Positions 34,085-45,800 of a stretch of 64,000 nt of DNA are shown here, piece after piece (position 1 is the stretch's first letter; each line of letters starts with the position of its first letter). The position numbers were made by a program, and so were the translations under genes. This stretch comes from Telopea speciosissima (lineage: Eukaryota; Streptophyta; Magnoliopsida; Proteales; Proteaceae). The DNA lies in NCBI RefSeq assembly GCF_018873765.1, contig NC_057918.1:11478862-11542861 (forward strand), read 5' to 3'. Below the pieces are notes generated by a model. That model was given only the letters and a program-made list of their open reading frames with translations. It made no database searches and was not told the origin of the DNA.

Positions 34085-34215
34085 AAGGGGTGGAAATGAC
34101 AACTTAATCACACCCAGGCAGTGTATTTGGGCAGGGGCTAAAGTCATCATTTCCACATCCTATGAGAGGAACCAGACAACTATACCGGACAGAGAACCTG
34201 AGAGGATAATGATCC
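34085..34215. repeat. Dispersed repeat, copy 2 of the 2227 family
   Basis: GGGGTGGAAATGACAACTTA, AAAGTCATCATTTCCACATC, then AGAGGAACCAGACAACTATA and GAGAGGATAATGATCC follow the order of 2227-2356 at high similarity over the full length. Confidence 0.6.
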
Positions 34216-34654
34216 AAGAACCTCTAGTCTATTGATGAAACATGCATAATTTTACATCAATTTTTTTTATGTATGAAAGATTAAAATTAAAAGAAGAAAG
34301 AGAATAATGCATCATCAATATACATCTTGAACTTCTCTGATCTAACCTTGTTGATTAGAGAGTAAGCGATTGAAACATAAGACTGAGATTGTTTAATAAA
34401 AGTTATAGAGTTATAATTGTTCATAGAAGATATAAGATTTAGTTAAAAGGGGAAAACTTCCCAAGGCGAACGATCAATATCTCTTTCTAGCCAAGCAACT
34501 AGATCCTAACAATCAGTCCAAATGGTAATAGCTATGAGTCCTAATTGTCTTGCTTGTTTGTAATCCTTCGAGAATTCCTCATGCTTCAACTCCTATGCAC
34601 ACCCTGCATATCCAAAATTTAGAGTGACGTTGACAAAAATTTTATTAATTACAA

Positions 34655-34828
34655 GGGATAGTTTCTCTGTGGGGAAGTGTGGCCCCTGCGCGTTGGGGGG
34701 CCAATGAGAATGTATGCGTTCGTATCATGGGGGGCGGGATTTTCGTTTTTTATGGGTGGCAGGGCTGTCATTTTGCCCCTTTTATGTCTAGGCAGGGAAA
34801 TACACTCCTCCACAGAGAACTTTCTTCC
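34655..34828. mobile_element. Mutator-type MITE
   Basis: A 174-bp element, left GGGATAGTTTCTCTGTGGGG, right CACAGAGAACTTTCTTCC. Flanks TAATTACAA (34646-34654) and TAATCACAA (34829-34837) match at 8 of 9. Confidence 0.82.
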
Positions 34829-35281
34829 TAATCACAATCACCGAAGCCCATCCAACCTCTCGACTTCACAAGAAACTAGGCCAATCAACTGCTTAGAGGG
34901 AAACAGTCCCAAATCAGAAATCCAACGTATAATGACGTAAAGGATTTGGAAGATTATTAGATTTGACACAAATATTCCTTTCATTCCACAAGAAAATAAC
35001 AAGTTATACCAAAGATAGAGAGGAATAGGGAAAAATCATGTTTATTCATCATCACCCCTCTAAGATGCATAAATAAGTCAAAAAAAGAAGAGGCCAAGAG
35101 AGACTCAATTCGTAACCCCAAAAAACCCTATTGCTCAGCTTCTTTTAGAGAAAGGACATGAAAAAAGGATGTAACAATCAGTTTCAGATATATTCATACA
35201 GAACGTTCAACTATTATTGATTGAAAAATGTCTTACTAACTTATCCATAATAGGAAAAGATTAAACTTGGGGTGACTCTTA

Positions 35282-35409
35282 GGCTGCATTTGGTATGCAT
35301 TCTTGGAATGCATTAATTTATATCTATTTTGTATTCTTGGGTCATAAAAATAGTTGTTTTTATGGTTCAAGAATACACAATCGACCTAGAATGCATACCA
35401 AACACAGCT
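35282..35409. mobile_element. Tourist-type (PIF/Harbinger) MITE with TTA duplication
   Basis: A 128-bp element: left end GGCTGCATTTGGTATGCATT, right end AATGCATACCAAACACAGCT, its inverse at most positions. TTA flanks both sides (35279-35281, 35410-35412). No ORF. Confidence 0.85.
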
Positions 35410-35419
35410 TTAGATTCTA

Positions 35420-36310
35420 CAGGTGAGTCCAAAATGACCAATCCTCTACGAAGCACATGATTAAAATGGGATATGTCTTAATATATCCTTGGGTTATCTC
35501 CATTTTAATGTCATAAAGTTTTGGTAAATTAAACCCTAGCCAAGTGGAATTTCATCCCACTTTATTAAATAAATTGGTCTACTACCTCATTTGAAGAAAA
35601 CCAGGTCATAGTACTCCAAGATCTCCAATATTGAGAGGAAAAAGAGAGAAACAAGAAGAACAAAAATGCCTACCACACAAAAGTGTCCTTTCTTCCATAT
35701 GAGGTTCCCTGCTAGAATTTTCAAATAAGATGTTGTCCATTGAAATAAAATAAGAACTGTTTGGGTTATTCTTATTTTTATTTATTTATGTATTGTAGGT
35801 CTATGAACTAGTTTTATAATCAGACTGATGACAAATAATTTTTTAATTTTTTTGCAGGTTTTTAGTAGGTTGCTTCCTAAACCATATCCATATAATAAGG
35901 AAGCATGTCTGTGGTGTAGAAGGCCTAAAGATATCCCTACAAAAAGACTGCTTATTATTGAAATTCCTACTCCACCATGGAGTTACGAGAGTAGTCAAAG
36001 ATCACAAAGCACCACAATCTCAAATGTATAGTGGCATATATAATACCTCGAAGGGTCAAAGGGGTTGAACATAATCTGGTAATTGTGCTCGTAAACAAAA
36101 GTTTGTCTCAACCAGTCAATCTTAAAGGGGATTTTTTTTTTTTTTTATTAGGGGAGGAACCCTTATGCCTAGTGAAAAATAATTTTTCATTATTTGTTAT
36201 TTTGATAAGACATGAGTTAGTTTATGTGATAAAAGATCTCGGGCATATATTTCAATGGCCAAATTTTAATCCAAAATAAGCAAGTAAGTTGTTCAAACTT
36301 CGATTCAAAA
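35420..36310. other. Intergenic, nothing recognised
   Basis: Open frames here lack motifs. A TTTTTTTGCAG acceptor-like site at about 35858 precedes a short frame, but the product is not recognised and no flanking exons were found. Confidence 0.3.
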
Positions 36311-36321
36311 TTTTATTAAAA

Positions 36322-36460
36322 GGGGCGATGTTCTCCACCCGGGAGCACATAGGGACGCAGACTGCTTCCAAACACATGGGGAGGGACGGGCATGTCATTT
36401 TGGTCATTTAGGGGGCGGGGTGGTCATTTTACCCACCCCCATGTGCTAAGAACATTTTCC
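36322..36460. mobile_element. Mutator-type MITE with perfect flanking duplication
   Basis: A 139-bp element, left GGGGCGATGTTCTCCACC, right GCTAAGAACATTTTCC. Both sides carry TTTATTAAAA (36312-36321, 36461-36470); nine of these ten bases would be the duplication. The interior has CCCACCCCCATGTG arms. Confidence 0.8.
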
Positions 36461-36685
36461 TTTATTAAAATTATCAAAATGTCATCAAATGGAGATATAA
36501 TAAAATACAATATGACATCTTTTATAATTTTAACTATTGCGTCTACTCATTTAAAGCTGAAATTGTATCAATGAGATGTTTGCTTGGTTCTCTATCACAT
36601 GGACTAATCCATGTAGTATCATGTGGCAAATAGTGAAACGTTATACTTCACTAGGCATGTTGACAGGGAAGAAAGATCTTTTTAA

Positions 36686-36838
36686 GGGCAAGAGATCGTT
36701 GTCTGGTAGTGCAGGGCCCAATGAGAGTCCTTGCGAGGGTATCAACATAGATGTGATTTTGATTTTATAGAGGGCAATTCGGTACTTTCATGTGTTCCTA
36801 TGTCTGGGTGCAAAAGCCATACGACAAGATAGTATTCC
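36686..36838. mobile_element. MITE of the same family, diverged
   Basis: Left GGGCAAGAGATCGTTGTCTG, right CAAGATAGTATTCC, interior CCTATGTCTGGGTGCAAAAG. The flanks are T/A-rich and no clean duplication can be claimed. Confidence 0.6.
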
Positions 36839-36865
36839 TTTTTTTTATTTTTAATAATAAAAAAA

Positions 36866-37054
36866 GAAAAAGAATGCTACCTGAGTGCTTGTGGTGCATT
36901 GCCTCTATGCCCAGATGCAAGGATATGCAAAATGACCTTCGTGCCCTCAAGAAACTCCACCTTTCCATGAGGCCTTGACGATCATTTCACACGCGACTGT
37001 GTTTGGCACAAGGACAGCGCACCACATGCACCCCCAGTTAGGCGTTCTCTTTCC
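36866..37054. mobile_element. MITE of the TTCTTT-ended variant
   Basis: Left GAAAAAGAATGCTACCTG, right TTAGGCGTTCTCTTTCC. The interior carries TCTATGCCCAGATGCAAGG and GGCACAAGGACAGCGCACC. Right flank TTAATAAAA resembles the left flank TTAATAATAAAA but slippage blurs the duplication. Confidence 0.6.
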
Positions 37055-37357
37055 TTAATAAAAATATAGTTATCATGATTATCTTTTGTCTTCTATTAAA
37101 ACCTTTTGTGATATGTTAGCAATTACAAGCTCCGCGTCTAACCACGCTTGGTTATACGAAGAATAACTTAATCAATTTTCCATTTAAATTTGTGGCCAAT
37201 GTTATTTCCATTGAAAAACTAATTGTAGATTTCTGAACCAGTGGCCAAGGTTCATTTGATTGAAATGAAGTAATATAAAATTCTCGTTGAAATCATGACT
37301 CTGCACAGCATTGATTAGAGAACTTTCCAATCTCCAACAAGAACGTGGATTTCTATT

Positions 37358-37636
37358 CAAATAATGAGAATAAAGCGATGTAGTCTTTTCCGGTCTCGTA
37401 CTTCAATCCTTTCCCTTTGTAGGATTCGACGAGATTGAGATAGTTTTCAACCTGTAATGGTAGAAGTGAACCAAGAGAATCGGAAAAGCTTTCGAGTTTC
37501 AACCTGCAATTGGACGGCTCCGATTAGTTTGATGAGAGGTCGATGGAGACGATTTTTCATTTGCACTACACCAGAAAATGTACGAGGAGCATGACTTGGA
37601 TGGAATTCCCAATGTTCAGAAAATGTAATTTTTCAA
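37358..37636 (-). other. Coding-like minus-strand stretch, unrecognised
   Basis: One frame reads SEHWEFHPSHAPRTFSGVVQ, then MKNRLHRPLIKLIGAVQLQ. A GTTGAAAC..CATTACAG stretch of about 52 bp could be a very short intron, after which VENYLNLVESYKGKGLKYET continues to a stop at about 37358. Residue composition is protein-like, but I do not recognise a family and no other exons were found. It may be a captured gene fragment or chance. Confidence 0.25.
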
Positions 37637-37639
37637 ATT

Positions 37640-39500
37640 TGCCCTCTGATCAGATGGGATATTCCTTGTGAATTAAGGGCAAATAAAAGAAAATAAATGA
37701 TTGCCTTAAATGATATTCTTAAATGACATTTCTATAAGTGTATTTATTAAAACGGGTAATTTTTTTTTTGATTGTCTTTTATCTTATTCGTAAGTCCATG
37801 ATAAAAAACTACAACACCACCTCCAACCACCCAAACTTATCCTAACTAAATGGCGTTAACTATATGTATCCATGTGAAACAAAATTAATAATAAAAGTAA
37901 AAGAAAATAAACACAACAATAAGAATTGCAAATAATTTTATAGTGACTTCACTTTACTAGTAAGACACCAACCAACTGTGCTTGTCTTCGGTAGATGATT
38001 GATTTCGACTCTAAACATTGACAAACAATCAATATAAAGGTGGAAGTTTTAATAAAGATGCAAAAACAGCTGGATGGTGTGCACAACATCATATATCAAT
38101 GCATAACAATGGTTTTTCTCTTTTTTTTTTGATAAAGAGATATATATTAATTAAAGAAAAGTAAAAGATAAATACCTATTAGTCTTAGAGTATCTAGCTT
38201 TGGTTGCCAACTCGTGAGCTGGCTGAATAGCACATCTGTCCTGTTTAAAGATACAAAAATTTGGAAAGGAATTCAAAATATGCGTAATATCCCACAAAAC
38301 AGAAAACAACTCTCATGGCCATGACATAACAAAGGTTTGCAAAGAACAAGTTCAGGGTACTACAACACAGCAATTGAATTTGATGGTTAGCAAAGGGGCT
38401 GCGACTGTGGACGGCCAGCAAGAATCCTTTTCCTAGTAAATAAAAGATCCCCTCGTTTTCTCTAATCATAGTTTGGCTGACATAAAGTAGTCCTTTTGAC
38501 ATAGTGGGAGTAAGTACTTACTCACTTTAATATGCAAAAGATATCCACGAAGTTCTTTCTCACTTTAAAATTCAAAAGATATCCACTGCATCTATATGGG
38601 AATGTACAAATCTGCAACTTTATATTTATATTTATATTTTGGTGCTCAGATTTGGCTTGGTGCTTCCCATAAAATAAAGAAGAATTCAGAGTAATCTTCC
38701 CAACATTTATCTTCCCTGCAAAAATCAATCACAAGTCACAGCACCTGTACTCTGCAAAAGTGCCCTGTTCTCAACCAGATGAACCATAACAAAGATCTAG
38801 TAGTATCAAGGGTCTTCCCCAAAAGATAGTTCTGTTTTACTCATGGCACATGCAAAGCATAAGCAACAATTAAAGATGCATCAAAGAGAGCTCTTCTGCA
38901 GGGCCAGTCCAAAGTGCCCTTGTAAGAGGAACTTCACCCATCTACCTGTCAAGCTTACTTCGTTCAAATAATGTTAAGAATCCAAGGTCATATTATGACT
39001 TTGGATCATCACATCTCACATACAACTGAGTTCTACCTCCAAAAACTATGCAGAGTTCTTAACAATAGCAATTTCAGGTCCATTTCGAGGTTTGCAAGGT
39101 ATTGGTTTCGTTGCTTACATGTTGACATGCTTCAAGTGCCACGGACTTCTGGGGTGGGATCCAATGTTGCAAAATGCGAGATCAATTTATATAAAAGCAG
39201 AGACCTCTTGTCCAATAAAATATTGTGTTAACTATCAGCGCCCCGCGCTCCCCCCCCCCCCCCCCTCCCAAAAAAACATGAATGTAACTGCAGAAAGCTA
39301 CTGGATATTTTATGTTTTAACAATAGTAAAAGAGAACAAGCACCAATCAGAAAGACCTGATTTGAGGAAACAATGGCATTTGGCAAATGTTGATATAAGC
39401 AACAAAAAGGAGAATATTATGCGTAACAGTAATCCACACTCCTTTCCAGGTAATCTGTGACGCAATTTCTAGCCTCATGTCTACCGCAAAGCCCCCTCTC
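37640..39500. other. Intergenic, nothing recognised
   Basis: AT-rich, with a poly-C run at 39249-39265. No gene, element end or RNA hairpin could be supported. The MOG1 3' UTR probably occupies part of 39520-39850. Confidence 0.4.
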
Positions 39501-39850
39501 TATGTGTGCCCAAACTTTCATTCTCCTTTAGTTCAGCCATGTCAGGTTGACAGAGACCAAGCTTGTTGGTTCGAGTCCATGCAAAGACACAAAAACCAGG
39601 ATGAAAGTAAGCAATTGATTAGACAGCCATAAACATCCACCAGCTTGATCCGTCATATTACATACACATGAGAACCAGTAAAAGGGCAGAGTACATACAG
39701 TGCATATCAAATGGTTCATCCAATATGCACAAATGTTCAATTAGTACTTCATTAGCACCCTCATTTACATTCCAGAATGAGGATCAACAATGAAGAAGAC
39801 AAACAGCTGTTGATGCTTCGGGATTTGTACATGTACATTTGAAAACTCTC

Positions 39851-42800
39851 TCAAGGACTAGCACCAAAAAGATTCCAGTCATGGACCTTGAAGCTTGAGA
39901 CTGAAGACTTAAAGACCTCGGCCATCGGTAAGCATCCGGATTGCATGGCAGGAGTAGCTAACCCAGCCCCCACTGTCACAGCACTTTCACTCAACGGGCT
40001 GCAACCACAAGTGACAAACAAAGAAATGGTTAAACTCTGTTCTCTAGTCATAACATCTCCAAAGAAACCACAAGAATCAAGATATACTCCCATCACAAAG
40101 TCTAACTCATTCCCTTGCCAAGAAATCCACATATTGAATGCCTATAAAGAATGGCCAAATTACAGAAATAAACATCCCCTTGGTTACACTTAAATACAAA
40201 AATGAGAGCAGCTCATTCATATGACATACGTGCATACGTAAGTACCATATTGCTCCATAGAGCCTGCATGGTTTTAGGTGTTAATACTAGGCAAAAATGT
40301 TGCTACTGACAAAAAAGGGTGTACCCAGTGCACAAGGCTCCCACCACTGTGGAGTCTGGGGAGGGTCATAATGCACACAGCCTTACTCCTGCTTTCACAA
40401 AGAATCTGTTTCCAGACTCAAACCCACGACAACTTCGTCACAATGTTGCTACTGACAATGGGTAATTTAAAAGCCTAACCTCAAGATAAGTAAAAGGTAC
40501 TGGGTTGAGTATTCCAACAAATTCAGCATCAAATTAATGCTTTAAAGACGAATGGTTGGATGCTTTTTTTCCAAGAATCGACCTCTCCCAGATAGGGTGG
40601 CCATCAAACCCCAACTCGAGTAAAGACTAGATGGAACCACTTGGTGGTTTCAGGCAAACCATGAAACAAAGCCAGCTATGTTGTTTTTTTTTTGGTGAAT
40701 AAGTATATAGTACCATACCCCAGGGGAGGCAGGAGGGGAAAAGGAGGGGGGGGGGGGAATGTACAAAGAGACGGGAGAGAGAGAGAGATGGAAGACCAGG
40801 GGGGGAAAGAACCAAAATCAAGTCCTCCTTAAAAAAGGAGGCTGTAAAAGAGTGCTATCTAAACCCCAGGCAACCGCAATATGCCTGTTCCTAGGGGAGT
40901 CCATGAAAGAACGATGAGGGATAGTACAGATCTTGGAGGAAACTTCGAAAGAATTTTAAATATACTAAGAAAGTCAAGTGGTGAGATCTCATTGGGCAAT
41001 CCTACCTAGGTTTCCTTATGCAAATACAATTTTATTTCTTAAAGATATCTACTGACAAGGACACCTAAAATTAGGTATAGCAATTAAGCCCCCAAGTTAA
41101 TAGTTTTATTTCGATTTAATCCCTCCACTTCACAATAACTCATAATGGACCTAAGGGCATGGAAAAAATTACTGCAATACCATCCTAGTCCATCAAAAGT
41201 CAGAACATCACATAGAAAAAAATCTTAACCACCGATTGGAAATAAACCAATTTTCAAAACCTTGGGTGCACTGATATATAGAAAAGGAGGCATCAACTGT
41301 TAGTACACCAAAACCCATGCCTTTCAAAACCCCTCAAAAAATGGAAAAGGAAGAAATAACCCTTTCAAGGTACATTATCAACATTTTTTTGTGATCATAA
41401 TACATAACAATGTTCGAAATTTCATGCAGTTTCGCTAAAATTTCTTGAATTTTTTGGTTTCGACAAAGATCAAAATGAAACAATGTGAGATACGTAGGTC
41501 TTGCAATGTTTCGGTCAAAATTTCACAGTTTCTGCAAAATATTGACATATCGTTGGGTTTCGGTATAGTTTCGGTCGAAACATACAAACAAACCCATGTT
41601 ATAAAATGTAGTATCAAATTTCAACCCATTTCGAACGTTTCAACAATTTCAACTCCAAAGGCCTAAAATTCCTAGAAAACCTCGGTTTTTGTGATTTTTT
41701 GCACAATCAACTCCCATATCTTTGTGGAAAAAGGTATTGGACAATATTGAAACACATCTACAACGACGATTTACTGCATCTGTAAAATTTTTTGCAACAT
41801 TCAAACTTGAGGGTATTATCACTTCACCCAAAAATGATTGCAAAAAAATAGGGCAAATACTTAGTGGTTGGCCTTTAATTTTTTATATGTTAGACACCGT
41901 TGGCCGATCTACGACTTAATGGAGTCGGATTTAATTTTATGTTTTTTAAATAATTTTTACTTTTCTTGGAAAATTTTGATTTTTATACAACAAATTTTTT
42001 AAGAAGAAAAAAAAAAGGGTTAGTGGTTGGTGGTTGGGGATCAATTTTTTTCTTTTGGGTGGATAAAAAAATATATTACTAAAGCCCGAGAAGGGCAAGA
42101 AGGGCGAGAGGGAGAAGAGGGGGGGGGGAATGTACAAAAAGGGGAGAGAGGGGGGGGGGGAGCCCCAAGCCCCGCTAAGGGGAAGTGCTAGGGCGTAACA
42201 AAGCTCTATCTAGACCCCAGGATACAACAAAAAAAATTACTAGCAAATTCAGAAAAATATGTTAGATACCATTGACCGATCTGTGGCTTCAAGGAGTTCG
42301 TTTTTTCTGTCCTATTTAATTATTTTAGTTTTGGGTTTTAAAAATTATTTTGAAAAATTACTAGCAAATTCAGAAAAATAGGGAAAACTCTGTTTTACTT
42401 TGAAAAATCAAGAAAATTTATTAAAGTATTGTTGTTGTGCTTTCAACTGAAGATGATGATTAATGTTCTCATTCCATAATTATTTTTTCGGCTGACCCTG
42501 AGTGGCCCTAGCCATGGGGAGGAATGGAGATGCATGGGCTGGCCAAACTGGGAAAGGTAGATGTATGTGCTGGCCAAGCTAGGAAAGGGAGTTGAATGGG
42601 CTGGTTAGGCTAGGAAAGGATGATGCATGAGCTTGCTAGGCTGGAAAGAAGAAGAAAGAACAAAAACAAAAAATAGAGGGCAAGGTCGGGTTGGACCAGG
42701 CCGGGCCCAGCCCGAGGCCTCAACCCTAACCCACTTTCAGGGTCAAGGTATCTCAACCCCGGCCCTATGCGGGCTCAGGGCAGGCCAGGGCGGGTTCGAG

Positions 42801-45800
42801 CCATCAGGGCCAAACTTGCATCCCTAATGCAACTACATCAGGAATGGTTTCTAATTTTATGTTTGTTCATTTCTAGTGCAAATTCAATTATTAATTGAGT
42901 CCTAATACTAAATTTTGTGTACAACAGGATTCATTAGAAAAAGTAAACAGTATGTACCAACCTAGGGTCCAAAGCCAAACTACCATTTTGAGAGAGTTTT
43001 TATACAATCTAAGGGTTCGACTATGTTAGAGGGCCTAAAATAGGGTTTAACCCAGAAGTTTCAAGAACTAGTTTGGCCATTTGGTCCTCCAAACCTAGAG
43101 CCGAAACAGGTTTTGGTCGAAATCGCAGTGTGACAGAATATTTTGGTTTCGAGCCAGATAAAACCTCGCTCAAAACCAAAACTTCGAACCTTGATACAGA
43201 GTGGGCATTGATGGATTGACAAATGGTGAAATACAGTGCAGCAATACCTGCTAGACTCCAAATGTAGTGGAGGCAAAGCAGTGCTGGAGCAGCACCATCT
43301 CCTAGCATACACGCAAGAGAGAGAGTCCATGCAGGAAGAGAAACAGAACTAGCAAGGTCAGCTATACAAAGCTGGCATCATCAAGTCAGCTAGCTGACCT
43401 CATCAATGCTCTTGTAACATCTAACACATCAGCATAATCCAAGGAATTTGAATACTCAGCATCACAGAATAAGCAAGATAATGATTACATACTTGCATGT
43501 GGGAGTAGGTGGATTTGAGGAAGAGATACATGGGTCAAATTACCAAACTATAAGTTGTTTAATCCTGGTACATGTAGTAATCGAACCTGGGGGAGGGGAG
43601 AAATAGTGCACTAGAGGTCATTTCAATTAAACATTAAAAGATTTATGTTTCTGAACTCATTCTTCCAACTTACTTGATCACAATTGGCTCATATGCAGTG
43701 ATTATCACATCAGTACCAACTTCCTTTAAACGAAAGTTCGCTAAATAGACCTGAAAAAGGCAATCAGTAATTCAGCTTGCAAATAGCTAACCAATTTGGC
43801 AATTAAATGGAAAACAAGGGGAAGGGGGGAAATTAAAATTACCCGCACTATATTTTGTGCCTCCCTACCTTGTCGTCTTTTCGAAATGGCCTTTGCACAA
43901 GCAACAATAGAAGTTAGTGATTGTTATATTACATGTTGGACAGAATAATATTGTTTATTAATCGGTCAGAAAGCACACACACACACTAATGCACACAGAG
44001 ACTTAGGAGTTACTCCAAGAGAGTCGTCTGAGGTGGTTTGGTCATGTTCAACAGAGGCCTAGGGACATCCCAGAAAGGAGTGATATGATTCCGATTGATG
44101 GAGCTAAAAGAGCAAGAAGCAGGCCTAAAATGACCATAGGAGAAGTTGTGAGAAAAGACATGCATAGTCTAGGTCTCGTGCCGTGTATGACCTCGGATAG
44201 AGCCTATTGGAGGGCAAGGATTCATGTAGCAGACCTATTTAGCTGAGATAATCCTGACTTGTTGGGCTGTGCATGTTTCCTCTTTCACTTTTCTTGTATT
44301 TTCCTTTGTTCATTTGTCATTTTTCTTTTTTCACTTCTCATATCATTTTCCCATTCTTTTCTTTCACTTCTCATTTTTTACTTACTTTGTTCGATTGGAT
44401 CCACGTAGCCAACCCCATTAAGTTGGGATAAGGCTGAGTTTGTTGTTGTTGTTGTAGAGAGACTCAGAGAGAGCACCAAAAAGTTGGCATTAACTTAGGA
44501 CTTGACTGATTTTGCTTGATTTGAGCTCCAAGTGCGTATTCCTTCAAAGGGGATCTTCTCTTGGTGTGATGGTGTCTCCATGGTCATCATTCATGCTCCT
44601 TGAAAGATTTCTTCAAACATTTCACATAATAGTCCCTTCCTTGGAGCCCCTTTGTAACTTAGGGTTCCAAAGAGAGGGAAAAAAGAGGACAAAAAAGTAA
44701 CACGACTCTCAAACCAACAAACTACGCTCTGATACCAAGTTGGAAGTTAAAGATTGAACCAGAACAAGAAGAGAGAAGAGCATAGAAGGTTAAAGAAGGA
44801 GAAGAAGAGATGATGGTGAAGGAAATATCTTCTTAATGTTTGGTGTGTATTTATCGTGTTGTTGCACAAGTCTGGAACACAAAGTTCATTCCAGACATAA
44901 TATTCTTTTTTTATATACATTCGTTCTACGCATAAATAATAGGACCATAGACATACTACATTTTTTAACAGGATAGACACAATGAAGAAAAACATAAAGC
45001 AAAATAAATTACTTTCTGGTTTGAGATTTCCTTTATTGTACATCTAATAGTCCATAATATACCTATACATCAATTTGTCAAGCCACATTGGTCATTAAAA
45101 AGAATAATAGATCCCACTGGCACATTTAGCATGTTGAGAAACCCTTGTAGACCAGACAACTTGATTATATGTGAATTTGACCTTCATTCTGTGGTCAATG
45201 CCAAGGCCAATTTATAATGTTCTTAGCTCAATGGAAACCCATCCCCCTATGCAATCTAGTACAGCAACCCTTCTTGGACTAACATGATCGTGAACATGTC
45301 AATTTTGATCTCCATCGTATCAAAGATATGCTAGGACAATTTGGTCATTTTTAGGGTTAATGAACCTTGTTGATGTGTTCAGTACGTTAACAAACCTTTA
45401 AAGCTAAAACAGTATCAATGAGACCCCAAGTTTGATCTTCACTGCACCATAAATACATAAAAAGCATCATTGCCATCTTGTAGAGTATGGGTTTAGTTGC
45501 TAGTTCTTTCAATTTCATTAGCCTCACATATCTGAAACAGACCCGCCTAGTTTTGTTTAATATACCCACCACCTTTGCTTGGGTTTGTTCCCCATTGTTC
45601 ATATTCTTACCAAATTCAAATTTAGCTCTTACAAAGAGACTTAAATCATTGTTCTCTTTGTATACACTTAGCAATGCATATCTTTCCATGCACAAAGTAG
45701 TCACAAATAATAGTGAATCACATGGAACCATCAAACTGTTCTTTGAGGAATTAAATTAGAAAATACAGAAAACACAGGATGAAGGGGGAAAAAAAAGTCA

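Larger units (their letters stand above)
41408..43193. mobile_element. 1.8-kb hAT-type element (CAAGGTTC family), MOG1 intron 6
   Basis: Left end CAATGTTCGAAATTTC, right end the inverse of CAAGGTTCGAAGTTTTGG. Near both ends the motif GGTCGAAA or its inverse recurs. Flanks ATACATAA (41400-41407) and ATACAGAG (43194-43201) match at 6 of 8. The family assignment is supported by two other copies with better duplications. The interior was invaded by a LINE 3' end (42040-42235) and holds another hAT-like terminus (about 42460-42830). Confidence 0.6.
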
